Assembly: GCA_903900335.1 (NCBI GenBank)
Contig: CAIUMP010000007.1
Span: forward strand, 1 to 64,000
Source of the DNA: an uncultured Ignavibacteriota bacterium
Lineage (GTDB): Bacteria; Bacteroidota; Ignavibacteria; Palsa-1295
Reading direction: 5' to 3'
DNA length: 64,000 nucleotides
Of the stretch, positions 1 through 8,065 are shown piece by piece. The notes below the pieces were generated by a model. It did not search any database and had not been told where the DNA came from. It saw only the letters and a program-made list of their open reading frames with translations. The position numbers were made by a program, and so were the translations under genes. Every line of letters starts with the position of its first letter. Positions within the stretch are counted from its first letter, which is position 1.

Positions 1-24
1 AGAATAGACACGAAATGGATAGGT

Positions 25-1185
25 ATGAAAGCAAACATGTATTTCGCGATTGCGGCATTCAGCGTTGTTACGCTGTGCGGGATAAGGACGATCTCCGCAC
101 AATCCCCTCGAAGTCGAGCAAGGATGCTCGACCTACGCGCTCTGGATATATCCGGTTGCGCAGATCGCGTCTGGAGCACTGGCACTACGGTCAATGCTCA
201 AGCATGGAGCGGCGGAATATCATATTCTGCCACCTCTGGTGCGGCACGCCTAAGCTGGATAGCCCCACCGACGGACATCGGCTGCGGAGAAGGGCGGGGA
301 GGAGCCGGAACTAAGAAAGGCTTAGACGCAAAGGTGAGTGGCGTCACCAATGATAGTTCAGATGCCTGCACGAATTCTTACATTGTAGGCTACTTAGCCG
401 CACGAAATTCTCAATGGCAGGTTGCACTCGATACACTCAAACGTTTCATTGAAACATGCCCGCACAATGAGAACGCACCTCGTGCAATAAGCTTCCTGGG
501 TGACGCGATGGCTCATCTCGACCATGGAGATAGTCTGTTTCGAGATAGCTACCTCCGTTGGTTGGAGTCCGTTCTTTATCTGAATACCACAAATTCTGAG
601 TACTTTTGTCAATGCGTGCAGCAAATTGCTGGTGCATTGCCTTTTCCCCGCGATAAAACGGCGGGTTATGTCTCTCGCAATACGAACATGAGCCTTGCCG
701 TTTATCGCTGGCTTATCTTGAACACAACATGCGACACACCTTATCTTTGGCAGTTGTACAGCCAATCGCGTGAGACTCAGCTCAGCCAATGGGAGAACAA
801 CCCCAACGCATACGTGCTTGACACCACGTTGCCTCCTCTGAGCAAGTGGGGCCTCGATACAGTGCTGGCGAAGCACTTCCAGTATGCGTTGGTAAAAGGT
901 GGCTCGGATAATTTCTCCAGCATCGTGCCTTCCTACAACGTTACGCAGAATCCGACCGACGGCGCAACGGAGCTTCGGTTCACCCTCGGCTCGGATGCGT
1001 ATGTTAACGTGGAGGTTCATGATGTTCTTGGCCGCCTCGTTTCCGGAGATGCTATTGGGAAGATACTCAGCGTCGGAGATCACCGTGTCCCCATAGACAT
1101 CAGCAATTATCCTGCTGGTACGTATTATCTCAGCATCACACTCGGCACCGGCGAAGTGCGCACGGTGAAGCTGGTGAAGAAATAA
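25..1185 (+). CDS. Secreted protein with T9SS C-terminal sorting domain
   Basis: A 386-residue exported protein of unknown function. Residues 1-25 form a signal peptide ending ISAQ. The middle (about 110-300) is predicted from composition to be helical and Cys-containing, with no domain I recognise. The last ~80 residues have the look of a T9SS type-A sorting domain: an NPTDGATELRFTL start, a VLGRLVS turn, NYPAGTYYLSI and a basic VKLVKK end. This implies Sec export, outer-membrane passage by the type IX system and surface attachment or release. The frame stays open upstream to base 1, so an earlier start is possible, but the signal peptide begins naturally at this ATG. A hairpin 17 bp after the stop probably ends transcription. 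Confidence 0.8.
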   Translation: MKANMYFAIAAFSVVTLCGIRTISAQSPRSRARMLDLRALDISGCADRVWSTGTTVNAQAWSGGISYSATSGAARLSWIAPPTDIGCGEGRGGAGTKKGLDAKVSGVTNDSSDACTNSYIVGYLAARNSQWQVALDTLKRFIETCPHNENAPRAISFLGDAMAHLDHGDSLFRDSYLRWLESVLYLNTTNSEYFCQCVQQIAGALPFPRDKTAGYVSRNTNMSLAVYRWLILNTTCDTPYLWQLYSQSRETQLSQWENNPNAYVLDTTLPPLSKWGLDTVLAKHFQYALVKGGSDNFSSIVPSYNVTQNPTDGATELRFTLGSDAYVNVEVHDVLGRLVSGDAIGKILSVGDHRVPIDISNYPAGTYYLSITLGTGEVRTVKLVKK

Positions 1186-1201
1186 TTCAGCTCGTTGCTA
1201 C

Positions 1202-1228
1202 GTGCCGGGAAGCGTACCTTCCCGGCAC
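1202..1228 (+). terminator. Hairpin downstream of the T9SS cargo gene
   Basis: A perfect 11-bp stem (1202-1212 with 1218-1228) with a 5-nt loop starts 17 bp after the stop codon of the upstream gene. There is no clear T-tract, so it is a hairpin terminator or mRNA-end stabiliser rather than a textbook intrinsic terminator. Its core GGGAAG-N5-CTTCCC recurs at 42646-42668. Confidence 0.55.
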
Positions 1229-1289
1229 CTTGGTCCGCTCTGCATTCCCTCCTCCGGCTTTGAGGAACGGGACTCCTACCCCGTAATCC

Positions 1290-1320
1290 TTGCAAATTCC
1301 CTGAAAAAGTTGTATCTTTG
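1290..1320 (+). promoter_or_regulatory. Bacteroidota-type promoter (TTG / TATCTTTG)
   Basis: TTG at 1290-1292, a 20-bp spacer and TATCTTTG at 1313-1320 match the Bacteroidota housekeeping consensus (TTG, about 19-21 nt, TAnnTTTG). Transcription would begin about 5-7 nt beyond the second box, at or next to the GTG at 1326, so the message would have essentially no leader. Confidence 0.65.
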
Positions 1321-1325
1321 TGGCA

Positions 1326-2300
1326 GTGATAACATCGTATGACCGGAGAACTCTCGTAGCCACACTGCTTTTGGCCTGCGCGGGGCTTGCTTTTTCCTCC
1401 TGCCGCACCTCTCAGCAAGAGGCTCGGCGCAATTCGAGCGCACACACGCAGCTTGCGCAGGGGCAGTCTCAGCTTGCCACGGGCCAGTCCGCGCTGAGCC
1501 ATGAGGTCGATTCTCTCTTGCTCGTCGAGCAAAAGCTTGTCGAGGTCATCGACTCCATGACGAGCCTGGTGGATGCCGACCACACGCGCATCCACAATCT
1601 TGAGCGCGAGATCGCAACACTTCGCGCGCGTGTGATGGGCACGCCGCCTCGTCCAGCGACCGGCTCGATGCTTCCGCCGCCTGCTTCGGATCCGCCGATC
1701 AATAGTTATCGTGGTGCGAGAAGTCCCGATCAGCCACAGATCGGCGACCCCTACCGCCAAAGCATTCCGCCGCCGCCCTCGCAGCAGCAATCTGCTCCGC
1801 CACCAACCATGCCGCAGCAGAACGGACAGAGCTATGCGCCGCAGCTTTCGACAATTCCGCCAGCGATACCTCCGACGGACACTGCCTCGTCTGCACCCTC
1901 GAATGCGGCTCCTCCGAATGGTGCGAATCTTCAGGATCGCTACGCCGCCGCGCTTCGCCTCTTCAACGACAACAGCTTCGATGCTTCACTGACGGCGTTC
2001 CAATCGCTGGAGCAGGACGATCCGAACGGCCCTTATGCAAGCAACTACAAGTACTGGCAAGGCGAGTGTTACTACGCTCAGAAGCGTTACAACCAGGCGC
2101 TGTCGGCGTTCGGGATCGTACTGGCGCAGTATCCGCACACGACCAAGGCACCGGCGTCGCAATTCAAAATTGGTGAGTGCTACGAGCGCATGAATCTTGT
2201 TTCCAGCGCGCGCGATGCCTATCAGCGGCTCATTGACGAGTATCCCACTTCCGAATTCCGCGCCCGCGCCCAAACGCGGCTCAAAGCATTGAAGCCATAA
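1326..2300 (+). CDS. CpoB/YbgF-like TPR lipoprotein
   Basis: A 324-residue envelope protein with the layout of the Tol-Pal coordinator CpoB (YbgF). It has a lipoprotein signal ending SSC (lipidated Cys about residue 26), a heptad-like coiled coil (about 35-95), a long Pro/Gln-rich linker (about 100-205) and three TPR units at the C-terminus (DRYAAALRLF..., YKYWQGECYY..., SQFKIGECYE...). The classical protein is periplasmic and not lipidated, so the lipobox is a difference. GTG at 1326 is preferred over GTG at 1320 because the latter overlaps the promoter box. The gene leads a compact group with the barrel gene at 2321 and a second TPR lipoprotein at 3226. Family likeness is good; the partner (TolA or other) is inferred. 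Confidence 0.75.
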   Translation: MITSYDRRTLVATLLLACAGLAFSSCRTSQQEARRNSSAHTQLAQGQSQLATGQSALSHEVDSLLLVEQKLVEVIDSMTSLVDADHTRIHNLEREIATLRARVMGTPPRPATGSMLPPPASDPPINSYRGARSPDQPQIGDPYRQSIPPPPSQQQSAPPPTMPQQNGQSYAPQLSTIPPAIPPTDTASSAPSNAAPPNGANLQDRYAAALRLFNDNSFDASLTAFQSLEQDDPNGPYASNYKYWQGECYYAQKRYNQALSAFGIVLAQYPHTTKAPASQFKIGECYERMNLVSSARDAYQRLIDEYPTSEFRARAQTRLKALKP

Positions 2301-2320
2301 CATCATAACAGGACGCCCAA

Positions 2321-3211
2321 TTGAACTCCATCATGATACGAGACATGCGTTCTCATTTTAGAACTTCAGCGGTGCTTATCGCGGCCTTCGCGTTCTTGGC
2401 CTTTGTATTGCCTGGCAAGAGTCTCGCACAGGAAACGGGGGAGATCATCGCTCCGGCCTTCGAGTTGCCAACCCTGCTCAGCGTCAAGGCTAGCGCAGGA
2501 TGGGGTGTAGGTCGCGCACGTCAACTCTATGGAATGGCAGGGAAGAACGAAGTGTGGTGGAGTAACGGTGAAGGCCTCAAGATGAACCTCGCGCTGGATC
2601 TTCCGCTCATCCCGGTCGATGTCGTTGATTCCATGGGAAGTAATAGCGGGATAGTCCCCGTCGTCGGACTTGAACTCGAAGCCGCAACTGGTTACCATCT
2701 TTCAACTGGCGGCACCACCACCGATCCGCTTGCTGGCGGTGCCAGTCAAACCACGACGCGCACCGTCGCCTTCATTCCTGTCACGCTCGGACTCAATGCC
2801 CGAACGAATTTTGGCGGTGGATTGCCATCCGTGTATGTCGGTGCTGGCGGTGGTGTCTATCTCGTAGGGATTTACGAGGAGAACGTCACCTTCTCTAACG
2901 ATGACAATGCGGGGTTTACCCGCAAGATGCATCCACCACTTCCGTTTGGAATCTATGGTGCCGTGGGTGTCGAACTTCCGCTTCTCTATGATCCGGAAAT
3001 TGCGAATAGCGCGATCGAGCTGTATGCGGAAGCTCGCTTGACGGAGATGAGCGCATACATTTATGACTACGATATCAACTACGTCTCTGCCGGTACACCG
3101 GCTGGTCGTGCGAACCCACAGAATGATCCTACGCAGCTTTATCTAAAGGACTCCCAGCGCTCTGCTTCGTCCGTAGCCATAACGATCGGTATCAAATTCA
3201 ATCTTTACTAA
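2321..3211 (+). CDS. Outer-membrane beta-barrel protein
   Basis: About 296 residues with a Sec signal peptide (hydrophobic AVLIAAFAFLAFVLPG, cleavage after SLAQ) and then alternating amphipathic strands rich in Gly/Tyr/Thr, ending in the strand SVAITIGIKFNLY with a terminal aromatic. This is typical of an 8-12-stranded outer-membrane barrel. No specific family is recognised. TTG at 2321 has AGGA seven bases upstream; ATG at 2333 or 2345 would also leave a complete signal peptide. It lies between two CpoB-like TPR lipoproteins with gaps of 20 and 14 bp, so the three probably form one envelope operon. Confidence 0.7.
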   Translation: MNSIMIRDMRSHFRTSAVLIAAFAFLAFVLPGKSLAQETGEIIAPAFELPTLLSVKASAGWGVGRARQLYGMAGKNEVWWSNGEGLKMNLALDLPLIPVDVVDSMGSNSGIVPVVGLELEAATGYHLSTGGTTTDPLAGGASQTTTRTVAFIPVTLGLNARTNFGGGLPSVYVGAGGGVYLVGIYEENVTFSNDDNAGFTRKMHPPLPFGIYGAVGVELPLLYDPEIANSAIELYAEARLTEMSAYIYDYDINYVSAGTPAGRANPQNDPTQLYLKDSQRSASSVAITIGIKFNLY

Positions 3212-3225
3212 GCCGAGGGATATCC

Positions 3226-3927
3226 ATGCGCAACACATTTCGCTTTATCATCTTCGGTCTCCTCGCGATTTCCATGCTTGGTATGGCTTCCTGCCGCTCG
3301 TCGCGAAATACAAAGCCGACAACCCGCAATAAGCAGACACTGCCCCCGGCTGCCGTTGCTCCGACGACGGTTGCACCAAGTGGCCCAACTGCGAAATCCG
3401 TTCTGGGTCATGCCGATAGCGCACTCATGCGCGTAAGTCATCTTGCAAACGAGGAGCGCGAAGCAGCTCCGCTCAGCGAACAGCCACCCATGGCAGAGCC
3501 GCCAACAATGCAAGAGCCTCCGCGCAACCCGTGGGGCACACCCTACACGCCGCAACCGAATCTAACGGACTACGGCATTTTCGAGGCTGCGCTTTCAGCA
3601 TACAATGCTGGCCGCTACGAAGAAGCGATCGGGTTATTCGGACAGGTCGTTAGCGCCGGACGCCCGGCAGAGCTTGTTCCTAATGCGTACTATTGGATGG
3701 GTGAGTCCTTCTATGCGATGAACCGGTACGCCGAAGCGATGCCGTATTTCGAATATGTCACTCGCGTGGGACCGCAATACAAACGCGAGATGTCGCTCTA
3801 CAAACTCTCTCGCGCCAATCTCCATCTCGAAAATCGCCAGGCCGCCAACATGTACTACGAACGCCTGCGGAATGAGTATCCGCACAGCTCGCATATCGCA
3901 ACACTGAGAAAACTGGGAGCGAGATAG
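3226..3927 (+). CDS. TPR lipoprotein (second CpoB-like protein)
   Basis: A 233-residue lipoprotein: signal MRNTFRFIIFGLLAISMLG, lipobox MASC, a Pro-rich linker (about 35-105) and a C-terminal TPR region (about 110-233: FEAALSAYNAGRYEEAIGLF, AYYWMGESFYAMNRYAEAMPYF, MYYERLRNEYP). It resembles the C-terminal half of the protein at 1326 but lacks its coiled coil. It has one of the few clear Shine-Dalgarno sequences here (GAGG about 8 nt before ATG). It is the last gene of the three-gene group, followed by a two-way terminator shared with metG. A role in envelope integrity or barrel-complex assembly is inferred. Confidence 0.7.
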   Translation: MRNTFRFIIFGLLAISMLGMASCRSSRNTKPTTRNKQTLPPAAVAPTTVAPSGPTAKSVLGHADSALMRVSHLANEEREAAPLSEQPPMAEPPTMQEPPRNPWGTPYTPQPNLTDYGIFEAALSAYNAGRYEEAIGLFGQVVSAGRPAELVPNAYYWMGESFYAMNRYAEAMPYFEYVTRVGPQYKREMSLYKLSRANLHLENRQAANMYYERLRNEYPHSSHIATLRKLGAR

Positions 3928-3945
3928 CGCGTCGTCGTGTCAGGG

Positions 3946-3972
3946 AGACGGAAGGTGTGCCTCCTTCCGTCT
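3946..3972. terminator. Bidirectional terminator between TPR gene and metG
   Basis: A perfect 10-bp stem (3946-3955 with 3963-3972) with a 7-nt loop lies in the 55-bp gap between two convergent genes. Being symmetric it can serve both. No strong T-tract on either side. Confidence 0.6.
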
Positions 3973-3982
3973 GCTCAAAGGG

Positions 3983-6190
3983 TTACCGAACCTCCAAACC
4001 CGCCTCCGCCTCCGGCGAAACGATGGTCACCACTCCCTTGGCATCATTGACTGCCAGAAGCATCCCATTCGACTCATTCCCCATCAGCTTCGCGGGCTGC
4101 AAATTTGCAACGACCACGATCGTCTTTCCAACCAGATCTTCCGGTGCGTATTTCTCACCGATTCCGGCGACGATCTGCCGTTTTTCGTCTGCACCTAAGG
4201 AGATCTGAAGCTTGATGAGCTTCTTGGATTTTGGAACGCGCTCGGCTTCCAGCACGGTCGCCGTGCGAAGCTTGATCTTCTTGAAGTCGTCGATGGTAAT
4301 TAGCTCGGAACCTGTAGCTGCGGGGTTTCCCTTCCCATCGCTCGACGCTTTCGCCACAGCGGTCGGCGCGGCGACAGCTCCACCGCGAGCAGCTCCACCG
4401 CGAGCAGCTCCACTGCGAGCAGCTGCTTCGACGGCCATCGTTCGGAGTCTGACCAATTCAGACTCCACCATCTCATCCTCGATCTTGCTAAAGAGGATGC
4501 CGATAGGCCCAAGCTCCGTTTGGCCATGCAATTTCGGCTCATGTGCGTTTGCCCAGGTCTCTTCTGTGAAACCATGACCAAGCGTGTTCATGATACTCGC
4601 GGATGCGGTCGGCGTAATAGGTGCGAAATATACGGCGAGTGCTCTTAGGGCTTCCAGGCACGTTCGGATCACTTTCGCCGCCTCTTCTTTGTTTTCCTTC
4701 GCAAGCTTCCAGGGCTCTGCATCGTTGAAGTACTTATTCGCCATGCGAGCGAGATCCATTGTCTCGGAGGTCGCCTCTCGCAGCCGGAATCGCTCATAGA
4801 GAGTAGCGATCTCGTTTGCGCGAACACCGAAGGCGGCCAGCAGCGCGTTGCCCGCATCATCGAGCTCCTTACGGTTGCCCATGATCTTGTTCTCGAAGTT
4901 GCGCGATGCAAACGTTAGAACACGGTTGGCGAAGTTGCCGAAAATGTCCGCAAGCTCATTGTTGATCCGAGCCTGGAATTCCTTCCATTGGAAATCCGAG
5001 TCTTTTTGCTCTGGCATCATTGTCGCCAATGCATAACGAATGACGTCAGAGGGATACCGCTCTAAGATCTCATGAAGTTCTATTACCCACCCTCGCGACT
5101 TCGAAAGTTTCTGCGATTCGAGATTCATAAACTCATTCGCTGGTACGTTCTCCGGGAGAATATACCCTGACCGTGGTGCGTCGGGCGAGGGCGCCCGACC
5201 TACGGAGGTAGACTCGTTGTGTGCCATCAGCATCGCCGGGAAGACGATGGTGTGAAAGACGATGTTGTCTTTGCCGAGGAATGCGATCCACCTGGTCTCG
5301 CTATCCTGCCACCACGTGCGCCAGTCGGCGGTATCTTCGGCTGCGTATCGGATTCCTGGATTGTTGATCGGGTCGAGACTTTCTTTGGTCGCGCTGATAT
5401 ATCCGATAGGGGCATCGAACCACACATACAGAACTTTGCCTTCTGCTCCTTCGAGCGGCACGGGGATCCCCCACGTCATGTCCCGAGTGATCGCGCGATC
5501 ATGAAGACCGGCCTTTAGCCAACTGCGGGCGCCTTGTAACACGTTGTCCTTCCATCCACTCTGATGGCTCTCGATCCAAGTTTCCAATTGCTGTTGAAAT
5601 CGCGAGAGTGCGAAGTACCAGTGCTTGGTAGCACGAACGACAGGCTTTGAGCCAGTCACCGACGAGCGCGGATTGATGAGCTCGGTTTGATTGAGATAGG
5701 TACCACAATTTTCGCACTGGTCACCGCGTGCATCTGGGTTGGAACAAACAGGACACGTGCCAGTGACGTACCGATCCGGCAGGAACATCTGCGCCTGTTC
5801 ATCATAGAACTGTGGTGCATCGTGCGGGACCAGGAAGCCGCCGTTGTACAGGTCGAGGAAGAACGCTTGTGCGGTCTCTCGGTGGACGTCGCTCGATGTC
5901 CGCGCATAGTAATCGAACGACATCCCCAGCTTTTCAAAGGAGCTTTTGGCCAGTGCATGATTACGATCGACGACAACCCGTGGCGGAACACCCTCCTTTT
6001 CGGCAGAGATCGTGATTGCTGCTCCGTGTTCGTCAGAACCACAGATGAAGAGCACGTCCTCGCCGGTCAACCGCTTATATCGCGCGAAGAGGTCAGCCGG
6101 AATGTAACAGCCCGCCAAATGGCCGATGTGGAGTGGAGCGTTAACCGACGGCAGTGCCGCAGTGATCAGTGTTCGTTTGAAATCTGGCAT
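3983..6190 (-). CDS. metG: Methionine--tRNA ligase
   Basis: Methionyl-tRNA synthetase, 735 residues from the ATG chosen at 6190 (upstream in-frame codons do not match the family). Class I signature HIGH at 21-24; KMSKS loop as KLSKSRG near residue 360; Zn knuckle CPVC...CENC; the WFDAPIGYIS block; a C-terminal tRNA-binding OB domain (last ~110 residues) as in the longer bacterial and archaeal-like forms. Two oddities are visible. About 16 extra residues (ESTSVGRAPSPDAPRS) sit between AMLMAHN and GYILPENVPANEF, blocks that are normally close together, and they are encoded by a palindrome. The linker before the OB domain contains a threefold 15-bp tandem repeat (about 4375-4425; AARGG-like residues). 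Essential for translation, so both insertions must be tolerated. Confidence 0.95.
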   Translation of the reverse strand: MPDFKRTLITAALPSVNAPLHIGHLAGCYIPADLFARYKRLTGEDVLFICGSDEHGAAITISAEKEGVPPRVVVDRNHALAKSSFEKLGMSFDYYARTSSDVHRETAQAFFLDLYNGGFLVPHDAPQFYDEQAQMFLPDRYVTGTCPVCSNPDARGDQCENCGTYLNQTELINPRSSVTGSKPVVRATKHWYFALSRFQQQLETWIESHQSGWKDNVLQGARSWLKAGLHDRAITRDMTWGIPVPLEGAEGKVLYVWFDAPIGYISATKESLDPINNPGIRYAAEDTADWRTWWQDSETRWIAFLGKDNIVFHTIVFPAMLMAHNESTSVGRAPSPDAPRSGYILPENVPANEFMNLESQKLSKSRGWVIELHEILERYPSDVIRYALATMMPEQKDSDFQWKEFQARINNELADIFGNFANRVLTFASRNFENKIMGNRKELDDAGNALLAAFGVRANEIATLYERFRLREATSETMDLARMANKYFNDAEPWKLAKENKEEAAKVIRTCLEALRALAVYFAPITPTASASIMNTLGHGFTEETWANAHEPKLHGQTELGPIGILFSKIEDEMVESELVRLRTMAVEAAARSGAARGGAARGGAVAAPTAVAKASSDGKGNPAATGSELITIDDFKKIKLRTATVLEAERVPKSKKLIKLQISLGADEKRQIVAGIGEKYAPEDLVGKTIVVVANLQPAKLMGNESNGMLLAVNDAKGVVTIVSPEAEAGLEVR

Positions 6191-6286
6191 TCTTGTAGCT
6201 TGCTTTCCTGGGTTGTTCGAACCCTTTAACAAGGGATTCCTTGGAAAGTTGTACAAAGCGAGCGGGGGACGAGGAGAAAGGGGTAT

Positions 6287-8035
6287 CTATCGCACCTCAA
6301 AGTCGATCTTCGACATTTCCCATCGTGGTCGCGTTGTGACTTCGCGAGGATAGTCCCCGCTTGGAAGACCCGGTTTCCATGGGGAGACCGTGCCAGACTC
6401 ATACTCCGAGGAGCCGCTGCGAGTATAGTAGCCCCGAACACGGAAGGTCCCATTCGGCACCTGCTCGAAGAAGTAATGCTTCGTCCCATGCGGCAAGACC
6501 ATCTGGCGGATGATATTCGCAGGGGTTTGGAAGACTTGAACGACAAGCGCACCTGCGGGATTTTGCGAGAAGAAGGAATCGGCGATCGTAATCTCCCCAC
6601 TCAGCTTGCCGAAATCACGTGCGCTTGTTGTTCGAAATCGAAAGCGGATCGTTGTGTCTTTTGCCGTGTCGCGAATTGCGGAAATCGGGCTCTGAATTCC
6701 GCCCTTACGAATGCGGATCGTATAGAGCACATTGGACAACAAGCTGTCTCTCGTGGTAAGGTACACATGCTGGTCATCGCTCCGCTGGAAATTCATCGCC
6801 ACGGCCCGCCCGCCCGAATCTATTAAGCAAATAGTGCTCTTTAGCGAATCCCAATTCACCGCGTCACTGAATGTTACGAGGATGGATGGCATCGTGGGGA
6901 TATCCAGCGCACTGTCGCGAATCCCAATGAACGAGAATTTAGGAGCAATTGCGCTGCGAAGCGTGAGGGGAGCGCTGAAGGTAACTTTGCACGCCGAGTC
7001 ACTTACTTCATTCATTCCCAGATCCCGGACGGAATCACGTCGTGCCTCCAAAGTATAGTTGGCGTTCGGGGCAAGCGGTGCCGCCGTAAGAAGCGTGATC
7101 TGGCCCGGCTTGCGCTCCGGGTTCTCGCGGAAGGCTGCTACTATCGGGATGCCGGACAATACGAAATTCCCGGCATGCACAGAATTACTATCGATCGCTT
7201 CTGAAAAATGCGCCCGCACATGAAAGGAGTCAACTACTTCCGCATCCTGAAGCTCCGGCGGAATCGTATCCTTCATCGGAGACATTCGGATAAAGACATT
7301 GCTCTTGCTCGCACTATCCAAAAACACATCACCAGTGGGTACACCGAAGGCGTCCACTCCTGGATCATACACATGATTGCGATACGCGTCCGCGACGGCA
7401 AAGACCCGATAATGATGGCCAACCTTCATTGAGAGGAATTGCCATGTACCCTGGTCGGATGGCTGCGTCAGAAGATCTGGTGCTGTATGCGAGAGATTCA
7501 GCGTGTCCGGATTGCGAACCGTGATGTCGTAGGCAAAAATGAAGATCTCACTCGCCTTCAGCTGTTGACCGGAAATGGGAGTTAGGAGGAAACCAGCGAG
7601 TGAACCTGTGTCAATGAGCGGTCCCGTGGCAAACGTGATTCGGGCCGGGTTAAGAAGTGTATTACCTCTGCGCGATTTTAGATCGCGTGTTAGCTGAACG
7701 GTATAGGTTGTGGAGTCTCGCAGCCGCTCAGGGAGCTCGACGATGACCTCTTTGTGCCCAGACCAATGATACTTCGGTGTACCATTCAGATAAGGTGTGA
7801 TCGAAAATGCCGACTGAAAGGATGCGCGATCAACATCGCGATCAAATCGAAAGTAGATGCGGGTGTCTGTCGGGACGTTGATCTGCCTGTCGTGCGGAGT
7901 TGTTGTGTCCACTTTCGGCGGAGTTTTGTCCTCGGGTCCGCCGGGGGGCGGGGCCTGTGCAGCGCACGACTCCAAAAGCAGCGTCACAGCGCACGATGCG
8001 AGTGCCAAGAAGTAAGAGACGTACGATCTTCTCAT
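6287..8035 (-). CDS. Ig-like domain (Big_5 type) lipoprotein
   Basis: A 582-residue lipoprotein with lipobox LLESC followed by AAQAPPPGGPEDKTPP, the start that Bacteroidota Big_5/SbsA-Ig-like lipoproteins usually have. At least three Ig-like modules are visible, each marked by P.D..I...FDRDVD, TYTVQL and FATG-type strands (about 45-145, 260-350, 375-470). They are followed by a C-terminal segment (about 480-582) resembling the usual carbohydrate-regulatory-like tail. Anchored in the outer membrane or surface; no enzyme motif is seen. ATG at 8035 is taken as start; GTG at 8047 is the alternative. The gene lies 30 bp after the epimerase gene, probably the same transcript. Confidence 0.75.
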   Translation of the reverse strand: MRRSYVSYFLALASCAVTLLLESCAAQAPPPGGPEDKTPPKVDTTTPHDRQINVPTDTRIYFRFDRDVDRASFQSAFSITPYLNGTPKYHWSGHKEVIVELPERLRDSTTYTVQLTRDLKSRRGNTLLNPARITFATGPLIDTGSLAGFLLTPISGQQLKASEIFIFAYDITVRNPDTLNLSHTAPDLLTQPSDQGTWQFLSMKVGHHYRVFAVADAYRNHVYDPGVDAFGVPTGDVFLDSASKSNVFIRMSPMKDTIPPELQDAEVVDSFHVRAHFSEAIDSNSVHAGNFVLSGIPIVAAFRENPERKPGQITLLTAAPLAPNANYTLEARRDSVRDLGMNEVSDSACKVTFSAPLTLRSAIAPKFSFIGIRDSALDIPTMPSILVTFSDAVNWDSLKSTICLIDSGGRAVAMNFQRSDDQHVYLTTRDSLLSNVLYTIRIRKGGIQSPISAIRDTAKDTTIRFRFRTTSARDFGKLSGEITIADSFFSQNPAGALVVQVFQTPANIIRQMVLPHGTKHYFFEQVPNGTFRVRGYYTRSGSSEYESGTVSPWKPGLPSGDYPREVTTRPRWEMSKIDFEVR

Positions 8036-8065
8036 AAATGGCGTCACTGTACTTCTGTGGGAAGA

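Noticed and set aside
394-1083. A 229-codon minus-strand frame opposite the first gene
   Set aside because: It is a shadow of a plus-strand gene with a clear signal peptide and T9SS tail; the antisense product has no features.
6205-6230. A GGTTGTTCGAACCC sequence resembling a tRNA T-arm
   Set aside because: Stem and loop lengths do not fit a T-arm and there is no acceptor, D or anticodon arm at the right distances.
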